A stretch of DNA of 14,242 bases from an uncultured bacterium (GTDB taxonomy: Bacteria; Verrucomicrobiota; Kiritimatiellia; CAIKKV01; CAITUY01). The stretch is from contig CAIZMS010000058.1 of the NCBI GenBank assembly GCA_903934155.1, forward strand, positions 1-14,242, written 5' to 3'. Positions 6,628 through 14,242 of this stretch are shown here, piece by piece. The first letter of the stretch is position 1; each line of letters begins with the position of its first letter. The notes under the pieces are model-generated. The model did no database searches, was not told where the DNA came from, and saw only the letters and a program-made list of their open reading frames with translations. The position numbers and the translations under genes are program-made.

Positions 6628-9600
6628 ATGCGCTGGCTCACTATTTGCGCCACAGTTTTTTTTGTGGCCGTTCTTGGCATTGGAACATGGGTTTATCGCT
6701 CGCAACAAACGTTGGAGCAACAGAATGCGGAACACAACCTAGTGTCCATTTCCCAGCACAAGTTGTCGTCATTAATAAAGTGGCGGCATGATGTGCTTGA
6801 CGATGTCGATCAAGTCGCGGACAAGTCCGCGCTGAAAAATGCCCTGTCATCCGGACAAGCCACGCTCCCTGCCGCAGAAAGTAATGCGATCCATACCGCT
6901 TTCTCCTTTTTCCTGAAGCACCAACATTACACGACCATCATGCTGGTGGATGCCACCGGACAAATCCTGCTCAACGGTTCCAGTCAGACCGACACCTTGA
7001 ACGACGCAGAACGCGCGGCCTTACAACTGGCCCTATTAACCGATAAACCGGTTCTCAGCACAATATATCTGCAAGCTCAAACCCAATCCCCATGCCTGTG
7101 CGCGGCCGCGCCCGTGCATGGAATCATCCAAGGCAATCCAACGGCAACCCATGCTGTCATCATGAGGATTGATCCCCAAGTCTATCTCTACCCGTTGCTT
7201 AGGCTCCTCTCGAGACAAAACCGCTCCGAGGAGACAATCATTGCGGAACGCGAGGGAGATCGCCTTGTTTTCCTGAACGAATTGCGATTCCGAACAAACA
7301 CGGCATTAAGGTTCAGCATCCCGTTAACCCACACGAATGTGTCATACGTAATGGCGGCGTTGGGAAAGAAAGGGACTTTCAGCGCGGTGGACTATCGCGG
7401 GGTGCCGGTACTCTCGGCGTTGGCGGAGGTGCCAGACACGGCCTGGATCATGGTAACCGAGCAGGATTTATCTCAGGTATTGGAGGGCTGGCACAAACAG
7501 GCTGTCCTGATCATCTTGCTGATTTCAGCATTGCTTGGAACGCTTCTATTGTCGAGCACATTGATTTGGCTCTGGATGAAAAAGAACACCTTCGAGCGAC
7601 TCTACCGCTCTGAATCCAAGGCGAGAATGGCCCAACAAGCGCTTCAGGAAAGCGAGACGCGCTACCGGCTGTTAGCCGAAAACGTCACCGATATCATCTG
7701 GGTTCTTGACCTGGCAACGAACCGTTTCACTTACGTCAGCCCTTCCATTATGCAATTGCGGGGCTTTTCACCCGAGGAGGTCATGCAGCAAAACCTTGCC
7801 GACGTGATGACCCCGGAGTCCTTTACGCGGGCAAATGCGAAAATATCGCAGGCACTGGCCGCCTTTGCCGCGGGGGATAAATCGGCCAACATCCCGGCCA
7901 CGGATATCACCCAGATTTGCAAAAATGGCAGCACGGTCATCACTGAGGTGGTGGCGAGTGTGCTAGCTAATGCGCGAGGGCAAGCGAAGCAACTCCTTGG
8001 CATTTCACGGAACATCACCGAGCGTAAGCGTTCGGAGATGGAACGACAACGATATGAGCTACTGGCCAGCCGCACACGCGACATCATCCTTAAAATCTAT
8101 TCTGCAACCGGCAAAATTGTGGCGGCCAATCCCGCAGCAGTGCAAGCCTATGGTTATAGCCTCGAAGCACTGCTGGCTTTGACGATCTACGACCTGCGCT
8201 ATACAGATCCCCGCGCTGGGGTGGCGAACCAGATGACGCGGGCCGCCTATGAAGGAATCCTGTTCGAGTCGATCCATCGCCGTAAAGATGGCACTCTTTT
8301 CCCTGTTGAAGTCAGTTCGCAAGGCTCAATCGAGGAAGGCGAAACCTTCCTGACCAGTGTCATCCGCGATATCACCGAGCGTAAACAGTCCGAAGCTGAA
8401 CTCGCTGAAGCCAAGAACCGGCTGGAACAAGCCAATAGGCTTCTGGAACAACGGGTGCAGGAACGCACCTGCAAACTGGCAGAAAGCGAGGAACGACTAA
8501 GGGTCGCCGCCCACAATGCAGAAATCGGAACATTCCGCTATGACTATGCCGCCCACAGCGTGCAGTGCTCCCCGGAATACAAGGCGCTATATGGCGTGCC
8601 GACTGGCGAAGAAATGCTCCTAGACGCCAACATGTTGCCGATGAATGTCTTGCCCGAAGACCACGACCAAGTGCTAGTGGCCATAAAAGCCGCAAACAAC
8701 CCGACCGGCGACGGACGGTTTTATTGCGAACACAGAATTCGCCTAGCTGACGGCTCGATCCGATGGATACGCATTGCAGGCCGTACCGAATTCAGCGGCG
8801 ACAAGGACAATCGGCATCCCATTATTGCAATCGGCGCGGCCATCGATATCACCGAAATAAAACGGACAGTCTCGGCATTGGAAGAGAGCGAAGCCAACTT
8901 CCGAACCTTCTTTGAAACGATAACCGACATGGTCTTCGTCGGCACCCCGGCAGGCAGGATACTCTTCACCAATGCGGCCGTTTCACGAACGCTGGGCTAT
9001 AGCGCCGAGGAACTCGTCACGCTGCATATGCTGGATGTGCATCCGGCGGACAAGCGGCAGGAAGCCGAAGCCATCTTCGCCGCCATGTTCAAAGGGGAGC
9101 GGGACGCCTGTCCCTTGCCGCTGGCGCGCAAGGACGGCGGTCTGGTGCCTGCGGAAACCCGGGTCTGGTTTGGCCGCTGGAATGGCGAAGACTGCATCTT
9201 CGGCATCTCCAAGGACCTGAGCCGCGAGCGGGAAGCTCAGCAACGCTTTGAACGGCTGTTCCGCCACAACCCGGCGCTGATGGCCCTCTCCACCAGACCG
9301 GACCAGAGGTTTTTCGACGTCAACGATACCTTCCTGTCGACGCTCGGGTATTCGAGAAGTGATGTAATCGGTAAAACCGCCCGTGAACTTAATCTGTTCC
9401 CGGACATGACACAACATCAGGCACTCGCGGACAAGCTCCTAGCCGAAGGCAGTGTCGCCGGGTTCGAACTGCAAGTCCGCCGCAAGGACGGTGCCTTACT
9501 CCATGGTGTTTTCTCAGGCGAAATGATCAGCAGCCAGGGACGCGAGTTTTCTCTGACCGTAATGATCGATATCACCTTAAGGAAACACGCGGAGCGGGCC

Positions 9601-12045
9601 ATACAGGAATTAAACAAAAGCCTCGAACAGCGCATACACGAACGAACGGCGGACCTGAAGCGCTCCAATCGGGCACTGCAAATGATCTCGATAAGTAACG
9701 AGAAATTGTTGCAGGGCCAGTCAGAAGGCGAATTGCTCCAGCAGATTTGCGACACCATGAACAAAATCGGCGGTTACCGATTGGCATGGGTTGGATATGC
9801 GGAAACGGATGAGGAAAAAACCGTGCGCCCCCTCGCACAAGCCGGCTTCGAAGAGAACTATCTCGATACGCTGAACATCACCTGGGCGGACACCGAAAGA
9901 GGACGCGGCCCCACCGGCATGGCCATCCGCACAAACCGGCAGATCGTAAGCCGGAACATTCTTAATGATCCGAATTTCGCCCCGTGGCGGGAAGAGGCGC
10001 TCAAGCGCGGCTACAGCCGCGAGCAACTTCTGCAGATGTCACCCCGGGAACTTGATTCGCAGGATGTCGGGCCACGACTGGCCGCAGTTAACAAACGGCT
10101 CCGCGCGGGCGAAAGAGTAATGTTCGAAACCGTGATGAGATCCGGGGAGGGGCGCCTGATTCCCATTGAGGTGTCCAGCCAGGCATTCACATTGGGGGGA
10201 AGAATGTTCGGTCTTGAGGTCATGCGCGACCTCACCGAGCGGAAGCGGGCGGAGGAGGAAGTGCTCAGACTTTCGCTCGTTGTGGAACAAAGCCCAACCC
10301 CTGTTGTCATGACGGACACTGACGCCAACATCATCTACGTTAATCCCGCTTTCGAGCATGTCACCGGCTATACACAGGCCGAAGTCAAGGGACGGAACCC
10401 CCGCATTCTTCAATCGGGCGTCCATCCCAAGACCTATTACAAAGACATGTGGGACACGCTACTGGCGGGAGACGTGTGGCGCGGGGAGTTTTGCAACAAA
10501 AAGAAAAATGGTGAAATATACTGGGAATCGGCTGCCATTGCCCAGGTGCGCAATGCAGCCGGAGAGGTTCACCATTATGTCGGCATTAAGGAGGACATCA
10601 CCCGGACCAAGCAGATCGAGGATGAACTGCGCCAAGCCAAGACGGCCGCAGAAGCTGCCAACCAGGCGAAGAGCACATTCCTGGCCAACATGTCCCACGA
10701 AATCCGGACACCCCTGAATGCCATTTTGGGCTATGCCCAATTATTGCGACGCGATGCGACGCTCCCCGGCCCCGCCAAGGAAAAACTGAACACCATCAAC
10801 CGCAGCGGTGAGCACCTACTGGAGCTGATCAATGATATTCTGGAAATGGCCAAGATTGAGGCAGGCCGCATCTCGATTGAGCCAGTCCCCTTTGACCTCC
10901 ACCTCCTGCTTGAGGATCTACTCTCCATGTTCCGGATACGTTCTGATGCCAAGGGGCTGGAGCTCCGTTTGGCCCGGGACGAAAGCCTCCCCCAGTATGT
11001 GGTGGCCGATATTGGCCGAATCCGCCAAATACTCATCAACCTGTGCGGCAACGCCGTCAAGTTCACAGACATTGGCCACATTGAACTACGCGGAAGTATG
11101 CAAACAGACCACGCAGGCCAGCAAATACTGATTATGGAGATTGAGGATACCGGCATCGGCATCTCGCCGACGGATCTCACCAAATTGTTCGGGCACTTTG
11201 AGCAAAGCCAGAGTGGCCGGAAACAACAAACCGGCACGGGCCTCGGATTAGCCATCAGCCGGGAATATGCACGACTGATGGGCGGAGACATCACGGTGAC
11301 TAGCCATGAAGGGCAAGGCAGTGTCTTTCGAATTGAAATTCCCATCCGCGTAAGCAACGCAACCCATGTCGCAAAACGAACCTCCGTGCGACATGTGATC
11401 GGACTGGAACCAAACCAGGCGCCGGTTCGCATATTGGTGGTGGATGATGACCAAAGCAACCGTGACTGGCTCGTGACCTTGCTGAGAAATATCGATTTCG
11501 AGGTGCGTGAAGCCGGAGGCGGCGCAGAAGCAGTGAGCGTGTGGGATGAATGGAAGCCTCAATTGGTCTTGATGGATTTGAGGATGCCAGGGATGGATGG
11601 CTACGAAGCTACCCGGAAAATTAAGGCGCGTCCCGGGGGAAAGGATACGGTCATCATCGCACTAACCGCATCGACTCTCGGAGGGGACTACCCGCACGCC
11701 CTCAAGGCAGGCGTGCGGGAGGTGATGGGAAAACCGTTCAACATCAACGAGCTCTTCGACAAAATGGCCAAGCATCTCGGCCTGCGCTTCCGCTATGAAG
11801 ATACCGTGCCTGTGCCCGCGACTGAAAGCCCCACCACCTTCGATCCGCGGCGTCTGGCGGATTTGCCTGAAACCTTGACAGCCGGATTATTTGCGGCTGT
11901 TGCCAGCGGCGACCCTCGCCGGATCGAAATACTGCTGGACAACGTGGCTGGGTTCGACGAAAAGGCAGCGGAGTTTCTGCGCGACCTGGCCGATCAATAT
12001 GATTACGACCGACTCACTCACCTGCTGAAGAAGGATGCCACCTGA
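6628..12045 (+). CDS. Membrane hybrid sensor histidine kinase with multiple PAS domains, a GAF part and a receiver, about 1805 aa
   Basis: This inner-membrane sensor kinase has a first membrane helix (about residues 4-23), an extracytoplasmic sensor of dCache-like size (25-290) and a second helix (292-316). Next come PAS1 (342-466), PAS2 (475-585), a coiled coil, PAS3 (619-745), PAS4 (752-867), PAS5 (873-986) and a second coiled coil. Then follow a GAF-like segment (1030-1128), a partial PAS (1128-1205) and a last complete PAS (1215-1335). Catalytic parts are HisKA with His1357 in FLANMSHEIRTPLN, and HATPase with Asn1475, DTGIGI (from Asp1507) and TGTGLGL (1535-1541). The receiver has D1606-D1608, phospho-acceptor Asp1650 and Lys1702. 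The C-terminal helical tail (1740-1805) resembles the end of BarA-type kinases but lacks an Hpt histidine. The start at 6628 is chosen for GGAAGG 7 bases upstream and an immediate membrane anchor. The TGA overlaps the next start codon, so the next gene is translationally coupled. The GAF-to-PAS junction near residues 1126-1131 looks like a fusion of two half domains. The signal sensed is unknown. Confidence 0.93.
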   Translation: MRWLTICATVFFVAVLGIGTWVYRSQQTLEQQNAEHNLVSISQHKLSSLIKWRHDVLDDVDQVADKSALKNALSSGQATLPAAESNAIHTAFSFFLKHQHYTTIMLVDATGQILLNGSSQTDTLNDAERAALQLALLTDKPVLSTIYLQAQTQSPCLCAAAPVHGIIQGNPTATHAVIMRIDPQVYLYPLLRLLSRQNRSEETIIAEREGDRLVFLNELRFRTNTALRFSIPLTHTNVSYVMAALGKKGTFSAVDYRGVPVLSALAEVPDTAWIMVTEQDLSQVLEGWHKQAVLIILLISALLGTLLLSSTLIWLWMKKNTFERLYRSESKARMAQQALQESETRYRLLAENVTDIIWVLDLATNRFTYVSPSIMQLRGFSPEEVMQQNLADVMTPESFTRANAKISQALAAFAAGDKSANIPATDITQICKNGSTVITEVVASVLANARGQAKQLLGISRNITERKRSEMERQRYELLASRTRDIILKIYSATGKIVAANPAAVQAYGYSLEALLALTIYDLRYTDPRAGVANQMTRAAYEGILFESIHRRKDGTLFPVEVSSQGSIEEGETFLTSVIRDITERKQSEAELAEAKNRLEQANRLLEQRVQERTCKLAESEERLRVAAHNAEIGTFRYDYAAHSVQCSPEYKALYGVPTGEEMLLDANMLPMNVLPEDHDQVLVAIKAANNPTGDGRFYCEHRIRLADGSIRWIRIAGRTEFSGDKDNRHPIIAIGAAIDITEIKRTVSALEESEANFRTFFETITDMVFVGTPAGRILFTNAAVSRTLGYSAEELVTLHMLDVHPADKRQEAEAIFAAMFKGERDACPLPLARKDGGLVPAETRVWFGRWNGEDCIFGISKDLSREREAQQRFERLFRHNPALMALSTRPDQRFFDVNDTFLSTLGYSRSDVIGKTARELNLFPDMTQHQALADKLLAEGSVAGFELQVRRKDGALLHGVFSGEMISSQGREFSLTVMIDITLRKHAERAIQELNKSLEQRIHERTADLKRSNRALQMISISNEKLLQGQSEGELLQQICDTMNKIGGYRLAWVGYAETDEEKTVRPLAQAGFEENYLDTLNITWADTERGRGPTGMAIRTNRQIVSRNILNDPNFAPWREEALKRGYSREQLLQMSPRELDSQDVGPRLAAVNKRLRAGERVMFETVMRSGEGRLIPIEVSSQAFTLGGRMFGLEVMRDLTERKRAEEEVLRLSLVVEQSPTPVVMTDTDANIIYVNPAFEHVTGYTQAEVKGRNPRILQSGVHPKTYYKDMWDTLLAGDVWRGEFCNKKKNGEIYWESAAIAQVRNAAGEVHHYVGIKEDITRTKQIEDELRQAKTAAEAANQAKSTFLANMSHEIRTPLNAILGYAQLLRRDATLPGPAKEKLNTINRSGEHLLELINDILEMAKIEAGRISIEPVPFDLHLLLEDLLSMFRIRSDAKGLELRLARDESLPQYVVADIGRIRQILINLCGNAVKFTDIGHIELRGSMQTDHAGQQILIMEIEDTGIGISPTDLTKLFGHFEQSQSGRKQQTGTGLGLAISREYARLMGGDITVTSHEGQGSVFRIEIPIRVSNATHVAKRTSVRHVIGLEPNQAPVRILVVDDDQSNRDWLVTLLRNIDFEVREAGGGAEAVSVWDEWKPQLVLMDLRMPGMDGYEATRKIKARPGGKDTVIIALTASTLGGDYPHALKAGVREVMGKPFNINELFDKMAKHLGLRFRYEDTVPVPATESPTTFDPRRLADLPETLTAGLFAAVASGDPRRIEILLDNVAGFDEKAAEFLRDLADQYDYDRLTHLLKKDAT

Positions 12046-13196
12046 TGACAACAGACAAAAGCAAACCCAGTAATATCATGGCGGTGGACGACACCCCCGC
12101 CAACCTCAAGCTTTTGGATGGAATGTTGCGCGAATGGGGATACCAAGTCAGGGCCTTCCCGCGCGGGCGGCTCGCCCTGGCCGCCGCCCTAAACGAGCCA
12201 CCCGACCTGATTTTGCTCGACATCACCATGCCGGAAATGGACGGCTACGAAACATGCCGCCAATTCAAGGCTATCCCGGCGCTTCAACAAATCCCCATCA
12301 TCTTCATCAGCGCCCTGAACGAAGCCCTAGACAAGGTGAACGCATTCGGGTGTGGCGGCGTTGACTATGTAACAAAACCATTCCAACTCGACGAAGTCCA
12401 CGCACGCATCGAGACCCATCTAAAGATACGTCAATTACAAAAAGCTCTTGAAATCCAAAACCAGCAGCTGCGGGAGAATTATGACCGCCTGCACGCCCTG
12501 GAAATCCTCCGAGACAACCTGACCCACATGATCATCCACGACATGCGGTCACCTCTCATGGCAATCTCAGGAAATCTGGAATTGCTGTCGGAAGAAATCG
12601 GAGCCCTGCCCGAAAATAGCCAGCTCTGCTTAGAGGATGCTTCCACCGCAACTCACAAGCTGACCGAAATGGTTAGCTCACTTCTGGATGTCAGCCGATT
12701 GGAAAGCGGACAGATGCCCATTCAACGCACATCCTGCGATCTCCAGCAGGTGGTTCAGAAAGTTATAGCCACATTAAGCAGCCTATTGAAAAACAATCCT
12801 GTCGTCGTCGAGGCACAGTCCGCGGATCCCACCATCGAGTGCGACCCGACACTGCTCCACCGCGTCATCGGAAATCTGCTCAGTAACGCCGCGAAATTTT
12901 CGCCTCGAACCGAACCCGTCACCATTAGTTTCCACAACATCCCGGGATTTCTGAAGGTGACCGTTCGCGATCAGGGACGGGGCATCCCGCCTGAATACCA
13001 TGCAAGAATTTTTGAAAAATTCGGACAAGTTAGTTCAGAAAATAACTCAAAGCGTTATTCTACGGGTCTAGGCCTGACATTTTGCAAACTCGCCATAGAG
13101 GCGCATGGCGGACAAATCGGCATCGAAAGTAGCCAAGGCAAGGGTAGTACTTTTTGGCTCACGCTCCCCAGACGACCGGCCGAAAACTCCTTGTAA
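12045..13196 (+). CDS. Receiver-histidine kinase (response regulator/sensor kinase hybrid), 383 aa
   Basis: This is a soluble cytoplasmic protein with an N-terminal receiver (about 8-125; Asp15, Asp16, phospho-acceptor Asp59 in LILLDITMPEMDGY, Lys111 in TKPF). A coiled-coil linker (125-155) leads to HisKA with His165 in MIIHDMRSPL, then HATPase with Asn281 (NLLSNAAKF), DQGRGIP (309-315) and STGLGL (339-344). All catalytic residues are present. Its ATG shares a base with the TGA of the large kinase (TGATG), and AAGGA (12031-12035) sits 9 bases upstream. The arrangement suggests that the receiver of this protein accepts phosphate from the large kinase or shares its receiver, and that its own kinase domain responds. 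There is no DNA-binding or enzymatic output domain, and none is encoded next to it. The frame ends in TAA. Confidence 0.94.
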   Translation: MTTDKSKPSNIMAVDDTPANLKLLDGMLREWGYQVRAFPRGRLALAAALNEPPDLILLDITMPEMDGYETCRQFKAIPALQQIPIIFISALNEALDKVNAFGCGGVDYVTKPFQLDEVHARIETHLKIRQLQKALEIQNQQLRENYDRLHALEILRDNLTHMIIHDMRSPLMAISGNLELLSEEIGALPENSQLCLEDASTATHKLTEMVSSLLDVSRLESGQMPIQRTSCDLQQVVQKVIATLSSLLKNNPVVVEAQSADPTIECDPTLLHRVIGNLLSNAAKFSPRTEPVTISFHNIPGFLKVTVRDQGRGIPPEYHARIFEKFGQVSSENNSKRYSTGLGLTFCKLAIEAHGGQIGIESSQGKGSTFWLTLPRRPAENSL

Positions 13197-13268
13197 ATAT
13201 TGCCGGCCCTGCCCCACTTTTGATATTCTCCCCCCTGCTTCAGTCTGCACCATGAAAGGAGACCGATT

Positions 13269-13856
13269 ATGAAAGTTGTTGCGTTCAACGGAAGTCCACG
13301 AAAGGACGGGAATACCGCCCACATGATCAACCGGGTATTCAAGGTTTTGAACCAGGAGGGAATCGACACGGAACTGATCCAGGTTGGCGGTGGCCTTTTC
13401 CATGGCTGCACGGCCTGCTACCAATGCGGCATCAACAAGAACAACCGCTGTGTCCAGAATGACCCGGTCAATGACTGGATCGAGAAAATGAGGACGGCCG
13501 ACGGGATCATCCTGGCTTCTCCCACCTATTTTGCCGACATCACTCCGGAAATGAAGGCCCTGATTGATCGGGCTGGCTTTGTCGCTCGGTCGAACGACAG
13601 CTTCCTTAAACGAAAAATCGGGGCGGCCGTCATCGCGCTTCGCCGGGGTGGCGGGATCCACGCCTTCGACTCCATTAATCACTTTTTCCTGATTCAGCAG
13701 ATGCTGATCCCCGGCTCCTGTTATTGGAATATGGGCTTCGGGCGAGACAAGGGAGAAGTACTCAAGGACGAGGAAGCCGACAAAACCATGGCCATCCTGG
13801 GTGAAAACATGGCCTGGTTGATCAAGAAAACAGCATCCTTAGGATACCGGGGTTAG
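13269..13856 (+). CDS. Flavodoxin-fold NAD(P)H/FMN reductase, iron-sulfur flavoprotein-like, 195 aa
   Basis: This is a cytoplasmic flavoprotein. It starts MKVVAFNGSPRKDGNTAHM, the FMN-phosphate loop (residues 8-16, GSPRKDGNT) of the NADPH-dependent FMN reductase/flavodoxin family, and has ASPTYFADITPEMKALIDR as the second flavin-binding element. Cys47, Cys50, Cys53 and Cys61 form CX2CX2CX7C, which matches the compact cluster motif known from archaeal iron-sulfur flavoprotein (Isf), so a [4Fe-4S] cluster is plausible. Such proteins pass electrons to small acceptors; the partner here is unknown. AAGGAGA (13256-13262) gives a strong ribosome site 6 bases before the ATG. The gap from the kinase gene is 72 bp, with a possible weak promoter (TTGCCG at 13200, GATATT at 13222), so it may be transcribed separately. 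It ends in TAG. Confidence 0.9.
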   Translation: MKVVAFNGSPRKDGNTAHMINRVFKVLNQEGIDTELIQVGGGLFHGCTACYQCGINKNNRCVQNDPVNDWIEKMRTADGIILASPTYFADITPEMKALIDRAGFVARSNDSFLKRKIGAAVIALRRGGGIHAFDSINHFFLIQQMLIPGSCYWNMGFGRDKGEVLKDEEADKTMAILGENMAWLIKKTASLGYRG

Positions 13857-13860
13857 AGAA

Positions 13861-13888
13861 TTGCCATCCGCCTTGCCCGTGGTATAGT
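13861..13888 (+). promoter_or_regulatory. Candidate sigma70 promoter for the TPR protein gene
   Basis: TTGCCA (13861-13866), a 16-bp spacer and TATAGT (13883-13888) match the consensus well. The ATG at 13916 lies 27 bases further on. Confidence 0.5.
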
Positions 13889-13915
13889 CAGTGCCGTCAA
13901 AGAAAACAACCCTCT

Positions 13916-14242
13916 ATGAAAAAACATGCTTTACTGAATACGACTTGCATCGTTCTGGTCGCTTTGGCGACAGGATCGGGATGCGGTCGTGACCCCTTGG
14001 AAGCCGGAATCAGGGCGGTGGAAAACGGAAATCTCCCCAAGGCGGAGACTCTCTTCGCCAAGGTTCTGGAACAGGATCCCGGGGACGTCAGCGCCCTAAT
14101 GAACCTGTCCATCGTGCGTCTTAAAACGGGAAACACAGAGGCCGCCCTCTCCGGCTTCCGGCAGGTTGCCGACCTCGCAACGGAGGATGTCCGACCGCTT
14201 GCATACATGGCCTCCCTCTACATCGACAATAACCGGTGGCGC
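13916..14242 (+). CDS. TPR-repeat probable lipoprotein, N-terminal 109 residues, cut by window edge
   Basis: The frame starts MKKHALLNTTCIVLVALATG and reaches a cysteine at residue 23 (TGSGCGRD), a lysine-plus-hydrophobic signal with a cysteine where lipoproteins are cleaved. The lipobox is not canonical (Gly at -3 instead of Leu), so it may instead be an ordinary signal peptide or anchor. After it come tetratricopeptide-like helical pairs: AGIRAVENGNLPKAETLFAKVL (about 30-51), DVSALMNLSIVRLKTGNTEAALSGF (56-80) and a third beginning RPLAYMASLYIDNNRW. TPR proteins act as protein-protein scaffolds in the envelope. The frame is open to the last base, so the rest lies outside the window. Only a weak ribosome site is present. 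The partner is unknown. Confidence 0.8.
   Translation, partial: MKKHALLNTTCIVLVALATGSGCGRDPLEAGIRAVENGNLPKAETLFAKVLEQDPGDVSALMNLSIVRLKTGNTEAALSGFRQVADLATEDVRPLAYMASLYIDNNRWR

Noticed and set aside
11845..12042. C-terminal tail of the large kinase as an Hpt domain
   Set aside because: The helical segment lacks the conserved phospho-accepting histidine motif.

Overview
The window looks like chromosomal DNA from a Gram-negative-type heterotroph, most likely in the PVC group (Kiritimatiellota, Lentisphaerota or Verrucomicrobiota) or a similar environmental lineage. This placement is inferred from the gene families: a XylR-type sugar regulator (periplasmic-binding-like domain plus AraC helix-turn-helix), a cytoplasmic DUF2264 carbohydrate-active protein, a REP-associated Y1 transposase of the type common in such genomes, and a very large multi-PAS hybrid kinase. 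No rRNA or tRNA gene was seen, so the taxonomy is not firm. TAA, TAG and TGA all end genes here, which indicates the standard code.

Positions 1-2560 (minus strand) carry a co-directional run: a XylR-like regulator, then dprA (DNA uptake and recombination), then the first 96 bases of topA. The topA frame has an amber codon at codon 19, in the conserved N-terminus. Positions 2561-5074 (plus strand) carry a divergent two-gene unit: a DUF2264 protein and a small VOC/glyoxalase-fold protein. The regulator probably controls this unit. The short divergent region holds three ATTGCGC copies, two of them a perfect 10-bp repeat 21 bp apart, next to a plausible sigma70 promoter.

Positions 5107-6463 are a transposon-like unit: a REP-associated tyrosine transposase gene (minus strand) bracketed by near-perfect 23-bp inverted repeats. 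The right-hand repeat ends only 164 bp before the start codon of the next gene.

Positions 6628-13196 encode two translationally coupled signalling proteins. The first is an approximately 1805-residue membrane hybrid kinase: extracytoplasmic sensor, PAS domains, GAF, HisKA/HATPase, receiver. The second is a 383-residue receiver-histidine kinase. No DNA-binding output protein lies beside them, so the output of the relay is unknown. The large kinase contains an apparent GAF-PAS chimera: the first part of a GAF domain runs directly into the second part of a PAS domain at a shared Gly-Tyr.

Positions 13269-14242 encode an iron-sulfur-flavoprotein-like NAD(P)H/FMN reductase with a CX2CX2CX7C motif and the beginning of a TPR-containing probable lipoprotein, which runs off the window. 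I see no CRISPR array, prophage or obvious defence system. The most notable items are the topA amber codon, the GAF-PAS fusion, the terminal repeats of the transposase unit and the regulator/operator arrangement at the DUF2264 locus.
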